From assembly GCF_000938255.1 (NCBI RefSeq), contig NZ_JYMR01000045.1, forward strand, positions 248,001 to 312,000: a stretch of DNA of 64,000 nucleotides, written 5' to 3'. This document shows positions 16,047 through 24,059 of this stretch, in pieces (within the stretch, counting starts at the first letter, position 1; every line of letters begins with the position of its first letter). The notes under the pieces were generated by a model that had not been told where the DNA came from, did no database searches, and saw only the letters and a program-made list of their open reading frames with translations. Both the position numbers and the translations under genes were made by a program. This stretch comes from Bradyrhizobium sp. LTSP849. Lineage in GTDB: Bacteria; Pseudomonadota; Alphaproteobacteria; Rhizobiales; Xanthobacteraceae.

Positions 16047-17585
16047 TTACGCCAACTGGCGCACATCCTCCGCGAGTGCGCGGTAGGACAGCGCCTCGGC
16101 GAGATGCAGCCGGCCGATCTTCTCAGTGCCGTCGAGGTCGGCGAGCGTGCGCGCCACCCGCAGCACGCGGTGATAGCCGCGCGCCGACAGCCGCATGGTC
16201 TCGGCCGCATCGCGCAGCAGCTTGGCGCCTTGCGCATCCGGCTTTGCGATTTCCTCCAGCACGGAGGCTGGCGCCTCGGCATTGGTGCGGACATGCGGCA
16301 GGCCGGCATCCGCATAGCGCGCGAGCTGGATGTCGCGCGCCGCCGCCACGCGCGCCGCGACTTCGGCGGAGCCTTCCGCCGGTGGCGGCAAGATCAGATC
16401 CGCTGCGGTTACCGCCGGGACCTCGATGCGCAGGTCAATGCGGTCCATCAAAGGACCAGAGATGCGCGCCTGGTAGTCGCCGGTGCAGCGATCGATGCGG
16501 CCGCGCTTGCAGCTATAGCCCGGCTCGAACGCGTTGCCGCAACGGCAGGGGTTCATCGCCGCGACCAGCATGAAGCGCGCAGGATAAGTCACGCGATGAT
16601 TGGCGCGGGAGACCGAGACCTCGCCGTTCTCCAGCGGCTGGCGCAGCGAATCCAGCACGCGCGGATCGAACTCCGGCAGCTCGTCGAGGAACAGCACGCC
16701 CTGATGCGCGAGCGATATCTCGCCGGGCTTTGCACGCGCGCCGCCGCCGGTGAGCGCGGCCATGCTGGCGGAATGATGTGGGCAGCGGAACGGCCGCTGC
16801 GAGGTCAATGCGCCGCCTTTGATCTCACCGGCAACGGAGGCGATCATCGACACTTCGAGCAGCTCACCCGGCGACAGCGGCGGCAGGATCGAGGGCAGCC
16901 TCGCCGCCAGCATCGACTTGCCGGCGCCCGGCGCGCCGATCATCAAGAGGTGATGCCCACCGGCGGCTGCGATCTCCAGTGCCCGCTTGGCGCTCTCCTG
17001 GCCCTTGATGTCGCGCAGGTCGAGCAGTGAGGCTGCAGCCTCATGTACCTTCGGCACCGGCCGCGAGAGCACCTGCGTGCCCTTGAAGTGGTTGGCGATC
17101 TGGATCAGCGAGTGCGCGGCGACGATCTGGATGTCCGGGCTCGCCCACGCCGCCTCCGAGCCGCAGGCGGCCGGACAGATCAATCCCTCCTCGCGGACAT
17201 TGGCGCCGATCGCGGCGGGGAGAACGCCGGCAACCGGCGCAATCGAGCCGTCGAGGCCGAGCTCGCCCAGAACGGTAAACCCCGTCAGCGCATCCGGCGG
17301 GATCGCACCGATCGCCGCCATCAGCCCGAGCGCGATCGGCAGGTCGTAATGGCTGCCTTCCTTGGGCAGATCGGCCGGCGCGAGATTGACGATGATCCGC
17401 CGCGCCGGCAGCGCCAGCCCTGAGGCGATCAGCGCCGAGCGGACGCGCTCGCGCGCTTCCGAGACCGCCTTGTCGGGAAGGCCGACGATGGCGAACGCCG
17501 GTAGGCCCGGGGCGACCTGCACCTGCACGTCGACCGCGCGGGCCTCGATCCCTTCAAAGGCGACGGTAGAAACCCGCTGAACCAT
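16047..17585 (-). CDS. comM: ComM/YifB-family Mg-chelatase-like AAA ATPase
   Basis: The 512-aa protein has an N-terminal ChlI-type (Lon protease-like S5 fold) domain, then an Mg-chelatase AAA+ module with Walker A MIGAPGAGKSMLAARLPSI and Walker B GVLFLDELPEF. A Cys-rich NPCRCGNAFEPGYSCKRGR segment is followed by the C-terminal domain. In Vibrio and Acinetobacter, ComM is a hexameric helicase that promotes branch migration during natural transformation. The role in rhizobia is not known, but the protein is widely conserved. Its start is 60 bp from the direct-repeat copy that begins the dndB module. Confidence 0.93.
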   Translation of the reverse strand: MVQRVSTVAFEGIEARAVDVQVQVAPGLPAFAIVGLPDKAVSEARERVRSALIASGLALPARRIIVNLAPADLPKEGSHYDLPIALGLMAAIGAIPPDALTGFTVLGELGLDGSIAPVAGVLPAAIGANVREEGLICPAACGSEAAWASPDIQIVAAHSLIQIANHFKGTQVLSRPVPKVHEAAASLLDLRDIKGQESAKRALEIAAAGGHHLLMIGAPGAGKSMLAARLPSILPPLSPGELLEVSMIASVAGEIKGGALTSQRPFRCPHHSASMAALTGGGARAKPGEISLAHQGVLFLDELPEFDPRVLDSLRQPLENGEVSVSRANHRVTYPARFMLVAAMNPCRCGNAFEPGYSCKRGRIDRCTGDYQARISGPLMDRIDLRIEVPAVTAADLILPPPAEGSAEVAARVAAARDIQLARYADAGLPHVRTNAEAPASVLEEIAKPDAQGAKLLRDAAETMRLSARGYHRVLRVARTLADLDGTEKIGRLHLAEALSYRALAEDVRQLA

Positions 17586-17645
17586 ACCCTAACCAGCCTG
17601 CCCTTATTGCACAATCGAGGGTAGCAGAGCCGAGTGGGTTAGACA

Positions 17646-17661
17646 AGAACAATACAGGAAC
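17646..17661. repeat. Left copy of a 16-bp direct repeat flanking the dndB module
   Basis: Reads AGAACAATACAGGAAC. The right copy at 19095-19110 reads AGAACAATACGGGAGC, identical at 14 of 16 positions. The two copies bracket the dndB gene with its promoter and terminator. They could be attachment-site or target-duplication remnants, or chance. Confidence 0.5.
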
Positions 17662-17880
17662 TCACGACGTTCCTAACGGTGCGTCTCAAGTTCCTCGAGA
17701 CCCTACGGACCCTCGGGGCGAACTGAGAACCGAAATAGACGAGGAGAACTGGACTACCTATGACGGGTGAAGAGCCCAACGCAGCCCCAAAATAAGCCGG
17801 GAGACGACGAAACTGGGCCCCCAGGAACAGAGGGCCCCAACGGCGGCTTACAGCTCTATACGATTACATTGCGAGCTGCA

Positions 17881-17908
17881 TTGACAGTTCAGTACAGCTG
17901 TATAAATA
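17881..17908 (+). promoter_or_regulatory. Sigma-70-type promoter of the dndB-like gene
   Basis: A perfect -35 hexamer TTGACA at 17881-17886 is followed by TATAAATA at 17901-17908. TAAATA at 17903 gives a 16-bp spacer. The palindrome TACAGCTGTA overlaps the spacer and the start of the -10 region, so a bound protein would block RNA polymerase. Perfect TTGACA boxes are unusual in the high-GC context of this window. Confidence 0.6.
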
Positions 17909-17934
17909 TAAAGTCAGAGCTGTATCCAAGAAAT

Positions 17935-17950
17935 GAGCGAGCTGTCGCTC
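17935..17950 (+). other. Small perfect hairpin in the dndB leader
   Basis: GAGCGA and TCGCTC form a 6-bp perfect stem around the loop GCTG, 33 bases before the start codon. It lies between two of the operator-like motifs and would be in the 5' leader of the mRNA. Confidence 0.45.
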
Positions 17951-17982
17951 AAGGGCTAGACAGCTCTAAAGGAGTAACGAAA

Positions 17983-19041
17983 ATGGAAGTTCATGTGTCT
18001 GCCATGCGCGGGAAGATGGGCACCCGCACCTACTACGCCTGCTTGATGCCGATGAATGCTGTTCCCCAGTTCTTCAAGTTTACTGATTGGTCTGGGATCA
18101 GCCCTGAGGACCGCGAACAGCGCGTGCTGAACATCAAGCGTGTGCCTGACCTTGCGACCTACATCACCGAGAACGAAGAGGATTACCTGTTCTCGTCGAT
18201 CACGGCGTCGTACAAGTCGGAACCCAGGTTTGAGCCGTACGGCCCCGGTATGGACATCGGCGTGTTGAAGCTGCGGCTTGGTGATGAGCTGATCATCAAT
18301 GACGGCCAGCATCGTGCGGCAGGCATCGTGCAGGCCCTCAAGGATGGCTCAGCGGAGTTCCGGGAGGACACGCTCTCGGTCCTTCTGTTCCCGTGGGAGA
18401 ACACCGACCGCGTCCAGCAGATGTTCTCGGACTTGAACCGCTTCGTGCAGAAGACCTCGAAGTCGCTCGACATCCTCTACGACAAGCGCGACGACACGGC
18501 GGCAGCCACGCTCGCGATGATCGAGAAGGTGCCGGTGTTCAAGGAGCTGACCGAGAAGGAGAAGGTCTCGCTTGAGAGCAAGTCCACCAAGCTGTTCACG
18601 CTGGCAGCGCTATACGACGCCAACGTGGAGCTGCTGAAGGGACACGACAAGAACGACATCATGGCGAACGCACAGCTCCTCACCGACTACTGGACGGAAG
18701 TCGCTAAGCACATGCCCGATTGGACGAAGGTCCTCTCTGGCCAGAAGCTCGCGATTGAGCTGCGTCAGGAAAAGATTTCCTCGCACTCGACCGTGTTGCG
18801 TGCCTTGGGGGGCCTCGGTGTTGATCTGTTGGCGAACGAGGGTTGGTCGGCAGCGCTTTCCGGCCTCGAAGGGATCGACTGGTCTAAGAAGAACTCCGAA
18901 TGGGAAAACGTCTGCATCGTCGCAAACTCGGTCGTGTCAAATCGTCAGGCGCGGGCGGCGACGAAGGCCTTCATCAAGGCCAAGCTCGGGCTCAACCTCA
19001 CGGACGGTGAGCAGCGCTCGCTGGAGCGGGCTTCAGCGTAA
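17983..19041 (+). CDS. dndB: DndB-like DGQHR-domain protein (orphan)
   Basis: A 352-aa protein matching the DndB family in length and motifs: an N-terminal G-x-RTYYACLMPM segment, ERVLN-like EQRVLNIKRVPDLATYI, YLFSSITASY, and the hallmark IINDGQHRAAGI (Asp107 to Arg111). QQMFSDLNRFVQKTSKSLDI and KSTKLFTLAALY follow. In known systems DndB is the transcriptional regulator of the dndBCDE phosphorothioation operon and may act as a sensor of DNA modification. Here it is alone, with none of dndA, C, D or E nearby. The ATG at 17983 has AAAGGAG eight bases upstream. The frame extends upstream, but that part is the promoter. Base composition is lower in GC than the neighbours, suggesting transfer. A wider DGQHR protein is the alternative. 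Confidence 0.85.
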   Translation: MEVHVSAMRGKMGTRTYYACLMPMNAVPQFFKFTDWSGISPEDREQRVLNIKRVPDLATYITENEEDYLFSSITASYKSEPRFEPYGPGMDIGVLKLRLGDELIINDGQHRAAGIVQALKDGSAEFREDTLSVLLFPWENTDRVQQMFSDLNRFVQKTSKSLDILYDKRDDTAAATLAMIEKVPVFKELTEKEKVSLESKSTKLFTLAALYDANVELLKGHDKNDIMANAQLLTDYWTEVAKHMPDWTKVLSGQKLAIELRQEKISSHSTVLRALGGLGVDLLANEGWSAALSGLEGIDWSKKNSEWENVCIVANSVVSNRQARAATKAFIKAKLGLNLTDGEQRSLERASA

Positions 19042-19060
19042 CACCTGCTCAAATCACCAC

Positions 19061-19090
19061 GAAAGGGCGACTCCGGCCGCCCTTTCTCTC
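19061..19090 (+). terminator. Rho-independent terminator after dndB
   Basis: A 9-bp perfect stem, GAAAGGGCG at 19061-19069 and CGCCCTTTC at 19078-19086, encloses a short loop and is followed by TCTC. It lies 20 bases after the dndB stop, so the gene is a complete single-gene transcription unit. The U-tract is weak. Confidence 0.7.
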
Positions 19091-19094
19091 AGCT

Positions 19095-19110
19095 AGAACA
19101 ATACGGGAGC
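19095..19110. repeat. Right copy of the direct repeat flanking the dndB module
   Basis: Reads AGAACAATACGGGAGC and starts 9 bases after the terminator stem. It matches the left copy at 17646-17661 at 14 of 16 bases in the same orientation. Confidence 0.5.
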
Positions 19111-19261
19111 GCTCTCCGGGCCGCGAAAGCCCTAATCAATCGTAAACAAGGCGCAGACACTACGCCTCGAATGCGAGCGGCTCCGATCAGCACATTCCAA
19201 CGAATGTCCGCTACTCCTAGAGCCGCGGGATGGGCCGTGATCTAACAAGTGAACAATCAAA

Positions 19262-19507
19262 ATGCTTGCAAATCGCCGCAGAAGCGAACGTCGGGGATGC
19301 ACTCGGCTCGCCAAGATTCATTTTGGCGCGGGCTCGCTGCCGAGGGACTGCACGATCACGGATATCTCGGACGGGGGCGTGAAAGTGGTGGCGGAATTTC
19401 TCGAAGTGCCGCCGCAGTTCACGATCATCTTCGCGCCGGACTATTCCCGCCAGTGCCGCCTGCGCTGGCGCATCGGCTGCGAATTCGGTGCTGAATTCAC
19501 CGACTGA
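19262..19507 (+). CDS. PilZ-domain protein
   Basis: An 81-aa protein reduced to one PilZ domain. It has an Arg-rich N terminus (RRRSERR), the position of the RxxxR c-di-GMP contact, and then CTITDISDGGVKVVAE, matching the (D/N)xSxxG motif. PilZ domains bind cyclic di-GMP and alter motility, pili or polysaccharide. This one is next to Tad pilus genes, which fits a surface-related role, but the target is unknown. The ATG at 19262 has only a poor ribosome-binding site. Confidence 0.75.
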   Translation: MLANRRRSERRGCTRLAKIHFGAGSLPRDCTITDISDGGVKVVAEFLEVPPQFTIIFAPDYSRQCRLRWRIGCEFGAEFTD

Positions 19508-19590
19508 CCCCGACCAGCGCGTTTCCTTAACGGGAATTTAGCGTTAATCGGCAAAGCATCTCTGATCAGTCCGCCGGCGGTGATCAGAGT

Positions 19591-20367
19591 ATGTCCAAGC
19601 GTTCGTGCCTCGCCTGTCCCCCGGCGAGATTACTGTTTCCCGCGCTTCTGGTGCTCGTTCTCGGCGGTTGTCAGACCACGAGCCTCGAGGACATCACCGG
19701 TGCGCTCGGCAGCAAGCCGGAATCAGCTAGCAAGGCCGACGCGAAGCCGGACATGGATGCCCTGCGCGAGCGCTATCGTGCCAAGCCGAGCGATGCCAAC
19801 GTCGCCCTCGACTACGGCAAGGCGTTGCGCGAGACCGGCCAGCGCGCTCAGGCGGTCGCGGTGCTGGAGCAGGCCGTGCTTGCCCACCCCAGCAACAAGG
19901 CGCTGCTCGCCGGCTATGGCCGCGCGCTCGCCGACAATGGCAATTTCCAGCAGGCCTACGATGTGCTCAGCCGCGCGCATACGCCGGAGGATCCCGACTG
20001 GCGCATCCTGTCGGCGCAGGGCGCGGCGCTCGACCAGCTCGGCCGCAACGAGGAAGCGCAGCAATATTATGCGACCGCGCTGAAGATCGTGCCGGACGAG
20101 CCGCAGGTTTTGTCCAATCTCGGCCTGTCCTACGTGCTCCAGAACAATCTGCCGAGGGCCGAGGAGACCATGCGCCGCGCCTACGAGCGCAACGCCGCCG
20201 ATCCCCGCGTGCGCGCCAATCTCGCGATGGTGCTGGGACTGGAAGGAAAGCAGGCCGAGGCCGAGACCATCGTGAAGGCCGATCTGCCGCCGGATCAGGC
20301 GGCAGCAAAGGTCACGGCGTTGCGGCAGCTGCTGACGAAGAAGCAGCAGCAGCGGGCGGACAAATAG
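19591..20367 (+). CDS. TadD-like TPR lipoprotein
   Basis: A 258-aa protein with a lipoprotein signal peptide. The lipobox VLGGC puts the acylated Cys at residue 27. Five or so tetratricopeptide repeats follow, such as VALDYGKALRETGQRAQAVAVLEQAV (quoted in part: ALDYGKALRETGQRAQAVAV) and LSNLGLSYVLQNNLPRAEET. It resembles TadD, the outer-membrane-associated pilotin/assembly lipoprotein of Tad/Flp pili. It converges on cpaE, with about 80 bp between them. The gene is on the opposite strand to cpaBCDE, so it is not in that operon. Confidence 0.8.
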   Translation: MSKRSCLACPPARLLFPALLVLVLGGCQTTSLEDITGALGSKPESASKADAKPDMDALRERYRAKPSDANVALDYGKALRETGQRAQAVAVLEQAVLAHPSNKALLAGYGRALADNGNFQQAYDVLSRAHTPEDPDWRILSAQGAALDQLGRNEEAQQYYATALKIVPDEPQVLSNLGLSYVLQNNLPRAEETMRRAYERNAADPRVRANLAMVLGLEGKQAEAETIVKADLPPDQAAAKVTALRQLLTKKQQQRADK

Positions 20368-20447
20368 TCCGCTAGCTGTATTGATTCTCGGTTGACGCGT
20401 TTTCTTGACGCGAACCGGTAGCCACTTCGCTCGAAAACGCTTCCGGC

Positions 20448-21737
20448 CTACGACGCCTTGCGATGTGGCGCAGACGGGCGTCCCGATTTGCCCTTCAGCT
20501 TCTTCAAGAGCGGTCCGAGCAGCGAACGCTTCGGCTTCTTCACCTCGCCGCGGCCGGCGAGGCGGTTCGCCATGTTCTGGAACAGCTCGGTGGTGCGGTG
20601 GCTCTTGGAGACCTCCGCGATCATCTGGCCGTTATTGGCCGCGGTCGAGAACAGCTTCGAATCGAACGGGATCACCGCGAGCGGCTGGCTCTCCATGGTC
20701 TTGGCGAACGACTTGACGTCGATCTCCGCCCGCTTGTGCATGCCGACCTGGTTGATGCAGTAGAGCGGCGGCCGGTCGTTCGGCCGCGCCGCCTTCAGCA
20801 CCGTGAGCATGTTCTTGGTGTTGCGCAGATTCGCGAGATCGGGCTCGGCCACGATCACGATATCGTCGGCATTGACCAGCGCGCGCCGCGTCCAGCCCGA
20901 CCATTGATGCGGCACGTCGAGCACGATGCAGGGCGTGGTCATGCGCAGTGTGTCGAACACTGCGTCGAAGGCTTCCGCGCCGAAATCATAGACGCGATCA
21001 AGTGTGGCGGGCGCCGCCAGCAGGCTCAGGCGCTCGGTGCATTTGGAGAGCAGGCGCTCCATCAGCGCCGTGTCCGGCCGGTCCTGCGACAGCACCGCGT
21101 TGGCGATGCCCTGCGCCGGGTCCTGGTTGTAGTCGAGGCCCGCGGTGCCGAAGGCGAGGTCGAGATCGATCACGACGGAATCCAGCGCCAGGTCGCGCGC
21201 GATGGTCCAGGCCACGTTGTGCGCGACGGTGGAGGCGCCGACGCCGCCCTTGGCGCCGACCACCGCGATGACGCGGCCGGTGATGATGGTCTCGGAAGCC
21301 GAGAACAGGCTACAGATCGAGCGCACCACGTCGATGGTCTCGACCGGCCCGATCACGTAGTCGTTGACGCCGCGGCGCACCAGCTCGCGATAGGGCGCCG
21401 TGTCGTTGGGATTGCCGATCACGACCACGCGGGTGCCGGGATCGCAGACGCCGGCGAGATCGTCGAGGCCCTCGAGAATGTCGCGCGTGCCGTCGGATTC
21501 GATCACGATCACGTTCGGCGTCGGCATCGTTTCATAGACTTCGATCGCCGCGGCAAGGCCGCCGTCTTTGGCGGTGAGATGTGCCTTGGCGAGACGGCGG
21601 TCCTGGCCTGCCGCGGTCATTGCGGCGAGCGTCTGCTCGGTCTCGCAAAATGCCTGCACCGAGATGCGAGGCACCGGCGCAATGTGTTCCTCGGGGTGCT
21701 GCGGATCGCCCGCTTCTTCGTCGTGGACGCTTGTCAT
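20448..21737 (-). CDS. cpaE: CpaE/TadZ pilus-localisation ATPase
   Basis: CpaE/TadZ is a MinD/ParA-like ATPase that positions Tad pili at the pole or membrane. The 429-aa protein has an N-terminal atypical receiver-like domain (about 25-150, without conserved phosphorylation Asp) and a C-terminal ATPase. The deviant Walker A is AVVGAKGGVGASTVAHNVAW, and VVIDLDLAFGTAGLD and CIVLDVPHQWSGWTRRAL mark the A' and B motifs. The C terminus is basic (KKPKRSLLGPLLKKLKGKSG), possibly a membrane-binding tail. Its start overlaps the cpaD stop (ATGA). cpaF and tadB/tadC do not follow. Confidence 0.92.
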   Translation of the reverse strand: MTSVHDEEAGDPQHPEEHIAPVPRISVQAFCETEQTLAAMTAAGQDRRLAKAHLTAKDGGLAAAIEVYETMPTPNVIVIESDGTRDILEGLDDLAGVCDPGTRVVVIGNPNDTAPYRELVRRGVNDYVIGPVETIDVVRSICSLFSASETIITGRVIAVVGAKGGVGASTVAHNVAWTIARDLALDSVVIDLDLAFGTAGLDYNQDPAQGIANAVLSQDRPDTALMERLLSKCTERLSLLAAPATLDRVYDFGAEAFDAVFDTLRMTTPCIVLDVPHQWSGWTRRALVNADDIVIVAEPDLANLRNTKNMLTVLKAARPNDRPPLYCINQVGMHKRAEIDVKSFAKTMESQPLAVIPFDSKLFSTAANNGQMIAEVSKSHRTTELFQNMANRLAGRGEVKKPKRSLLGPLLKKLKGKSGRPSAPHRKAS

Positions 21738-22471
21738 TTGCCTGTGTCGCTGAGTTTGGCCTTTTCAGCCTCGGGATAAGTCGTCGCGGTTGCCGCGCCC
21801 TTGCGGTAGCGCTCGAAGGCGATGTCGCGGCGTGCGGTGTAGGCCGGCGTCTCGGCGCGCGGCTGCTCGAGGTCGGCGGGGTTGTCGATCATCGCCGCGA
21901 GATTGCGCTGGGTGGCGCAGCCGAGATTGAAATAGGGCCGGTTCTCGTTGTAGCCGGGGTCGAGGATGGACGGACCTACGTCCTCCGGCCACAACCCGCA
22001 GGGGCCGGCGACCGCGGCGATCCTGGAATAGCTCAGGCGGATGGTCGGCAGCAGCCCGGGATCTTCGGGACGATAGGGATGCTGGACGATGGCGCGCGAT
22101 GGCACGCCGCTGGCGCCGAGCACGGCGCGGATTTCGTGATAGGTCGCGGCGGCCGCGCGCGAATTCGCTGTGTCGGTGGGCACGTCGACGATGACGGAGC
22201 CGGTGCCTTCGCGCGTCCAGTCCTGGGCAATGCCCGCGACGTCCGAGTGCTGCGCGGCCGAGAGGCCGCCACGGGCCTTGCCGACGAAGATCACGATCGA
22301 ACGCTTGGCTTCCTGCACCGCGATCGGGTGGCGCTGGCGATAATCGGTCGGCACCGTCTGGGTGGTGACGACGTCGCCGGTGGTGTTGCACGCGCCCAGC
22401 ATGACGGAGAGCCCCGTCAGTGCGAGCGCGACGCGCAAATTGCGGCGTCGATCAGCTGTCGTCTTCGTCAT
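21734..22471 (-). CDS. cpaD: CpaD Tad-pilus assembly lipoprotein
   Basis: A 245-aa outer-membrane lipoprotein of the Tad/Flp pilus apparatus. The signal peptide ends in LSVMLGAC with lipid-modified Cys28. The mature part shows DYRQRHPIAVQEAKRSI, the opening of the CpaD family, and the conserved LGCATQRNLAAMIDNPADL near the end. The frame is open upstream to 22594. The ATG at 22471 gives a proper signal peptide. It overlaps cpaE by 4 bp and follows cpaC by 55 bp. Confidence 0.92.
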   Translation of the reverse strand: MTKTTADRRRNLRVALALTGLSVMLGACNTTGDVVTTQTVPTDYRQRHPIAVQEAKRSIVIFVGKARGGLSAAQHSDVAGIAQDWTREGTGSVIVDVPTDTANSRAAAATYHEIRAVLGASGVPSRAIVQHPYRPEDPGLLPTIRLSYSRIAAVAGPCGLWPEDVGPSILDPGYNENRPYFNLGCATQRNLAAMIDNPADLEQPRAETPAYTARRDIAFERYRKGAATATTYPEAEKAKLSDTGK

Positions 22472-22526
22472 CGGCTTGTCCCCACTTGCCCCGTTTCTCG
22501 CCCCGTTCCCCAATCGCCCGTTCGCG

Positions 22527-24059
22527 TCAGTCGATGATGAAGCCGAAATCGCCCTGGTTGCCGTCCATCGGATCGGCGCGGCGCGCAATGCCATAGAGGC
22601 GGTTCATGCGGCCGAGCAGTGCGGACTGCGAATCCGACGACGGCGCGAAGCCGTCATCGGGCCGCGACAATTCCTTCTGGGCGACCGCGCGCACCACATA
22701 AGGCGTCACGATCACCATCAGCTCGGTCTCGTTGTTGACGAAGTCCTGGCTGCGGAACAGCGCGCCAAGGATCGGCAGCTGATCGACGCCGGGCAGGCCG
22801 TTGACCGCCTGCTTGGTCTGCTGCTGGATCAGGCCGGCCATCGCCATCGAGCCGCCCGAGGGAATTTCAAGCGTGGTCTCGGCGCGACGGGTCTGGACCG
22901 ATGGGATGGTGATCGAGTTGGTCGTGCTCGAGGACAGCGCCTGCGACACCGTGATGGCGTTCTGGCTCGACAGCTCCGAGACCTCGGTCATCACGCGCAG
23001 GCTGATCCGCCCCTCACTCAGCACGACCGGGGTGAAGTTCAGCGAGATGCCGAACTTCTTGTAGGTGATCTGGGTGGTACAGACATGCGTGGTCGGATCG
23101 CAGGCATAGCCCCCGGGAATTGGAAATTCGCCGCCGGCGATGAAGGTTGCCGATTCACCGGAGATCGCCGTCAGGCTCGGCTCGGCCAGGGTGCGCATCA
23201 CGCCCGCGCTTTCCATCGCGCGCATCGTGGCGCTGACGGTGGCGACGCCCTTGGTGAGGCCGCCAACGCCGAGCCCGTTGCCGCTGACCAGCGGTCCGCC
23301 GCTGGCCGAGAACGGGTTGGAATTGTTGAAATTCACGACGGCGGTGCCGGCGTTCAGGCTGGCGCTGAGATCGACGCCCAGCTGCTTGACGATGTCGCGG
23401 CGCACTTCGCCGACGACGACTTTCAGCATCACCTGGTCGCGGCCGCGCACGATGATGTTGTTGACGACCTTGTCTGCTCCGCCGACCAGCTTGGCGGCGA
23501 CATCGCCGGCCTGCTGGGCTTCGACCGGGCTCGACACCGAGCCGGTCAACATCACGCTGTCGCCGACGCCCTCGATCTGCACGCCCGGCAGCGATGAGCG
23601 CAGCGCCGCGCGCATGCCGTTGAGGTCGCGCTTCACCGCGATATCGTAGGCGGCGACCTGCTGGCCGTCGGCAGAGAAGAACACGACATTGGTCTGTCCG
23701 ACCTGGCCGCCGATGATATAGGCGCGCTGCGCCGAGCGGATCACCGCATTGGCGATCTTGGGATCGGCCACCAGCACGTCCTTGACCTCGCGCGGCAGGT
23801 CGATCACGGCCGACTTGCCGACGCCAAGCGACAGGAAACGCGTCCGGGCCGGCGCGATGGTCGCGACCGGCGCCACGCCGAGATCCGGCGCCTGCATCGG
23901 CGCCTGGTCTCCGACCGGCGCATCCGCGGCGCTGACCCGGTCAGGGGCTGCGACCAGCCCCAGCATCAGCATTGCCCCCGTCCAGAACGAGCGCACGCGC
24001 TTCCCCCGAATGCGCAGGCCCGTCTGATTATCCCCGTAGTTCATCTTGGGTGTCCCCAT
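22527..24059 (-). CDS. cpaC: CpaC/RcpA outer-membrane secretin of the Tad pilus
   Basis: A 510-aa secretin that forms the outer-membrane pore for Flp pili. A signal peptide lies at about residues 20-45 (SFWTGAMLMLGLVAAPDRVSA). The pilus-type N domain follows (SVGKSAVIDLPREVKDVLVA) and a BON-like segment (LTGSVSSPVEAQQAGDVAA). The secretin domain occupies the last 250 residues, with VPILG-like QLPILGALFRSQDFVNNETE and the terminal PYVVRAV strand. The ATG at 24059 overlaps the cpaB stop (ATGA). A GTG one codon earlier is also possible. Confidence 0.94.
   Translation of the reverse strand: MGTPKMNYGDNQTGLRIRGKRVRSFWTGAMLMLGLVAAPDRVSAADAPVGDQAPMQAPDLGVAPVATIAPARTRFLSLGVGKSAVIDLPREVKDVLVADPKIANAVIRSAQRAYIIGGQVGQTNVVFFSADGQQVAAYDIAVKRDLNGMRAALRSSLPGVQIEGVGDSVMLTGSVSSPVEAQQAGDVAAKLVGGADKVVNNIIVRGRDQVMLKVVVGEVRRDIVKQLGVDLSASLNAGTAVVNFNNSNPFSASGGPLVSGNGLGVGGLTKGVATVSATMRAMESAGVMRTLAEPSLTAISGESATFIAGGEFPIPGGYACDPTTHVCTTQITYKKFGISLNFTPVVLSEGRISLRVMTEVSELSSQNAITVSQALSSSTTNSITIPSVQTRRAETTLEIPSGGSMAMAGLIQQQTKQAVNGLPGVDQLPILGALFRSQDFVNNETELMVIVTPYVVRAVAQKELSRPDDGFAPSSDSQSALLGRMNRLYGIARRADPMDGNQGDFGFIID

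Larger units (their letters stand above)
17848..17968 (+). promoter_or_regulatory. Cluster of ACAGCT/AGCTGT operator-like motifs before dndB
   Basis: Four related sites occur in about 120 bp: TACAGCTCTATA at 17849-17860, the palindrome TACAGCTGTA at 17893-17902, AGAGCTGTAT at 17916-17925 (inverse of the first), and ACAGCTCTA at 17960-17968. The central palindrome lies inside the promoter spacer. Such an array suggests binding of a dimeric repressor, possibly DndB itself, which is known in other bacteria to repress dnd operons. The binding protein here is not known. Confidence 0.65.
17586..17982. other. Intergenic region upstream of the dndB-like gene
   Basis: About 400 bp lie between divergent comM and dndB. 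The last 150 bp are much more AT-rich than the surroundings. They hold a repeated hexamer AGCTGT/ACAGCT motif, a promoter and a small hairpin, listed separately. A possible 11-codon leader frame (MTGEEPNAAPK) runs 17760-17795 with GAGGAGA about 13 bases upstream, which is too far for an ideal start. No other coding sequence is convincing. Confidence 0.6.

Noticed and set aside
17767..17982. N-terminal extension of the DndB-like protein
   Set aside because: The region is the operator array and promoter. The ATG at 17983 has an ideal AAAGGAG.
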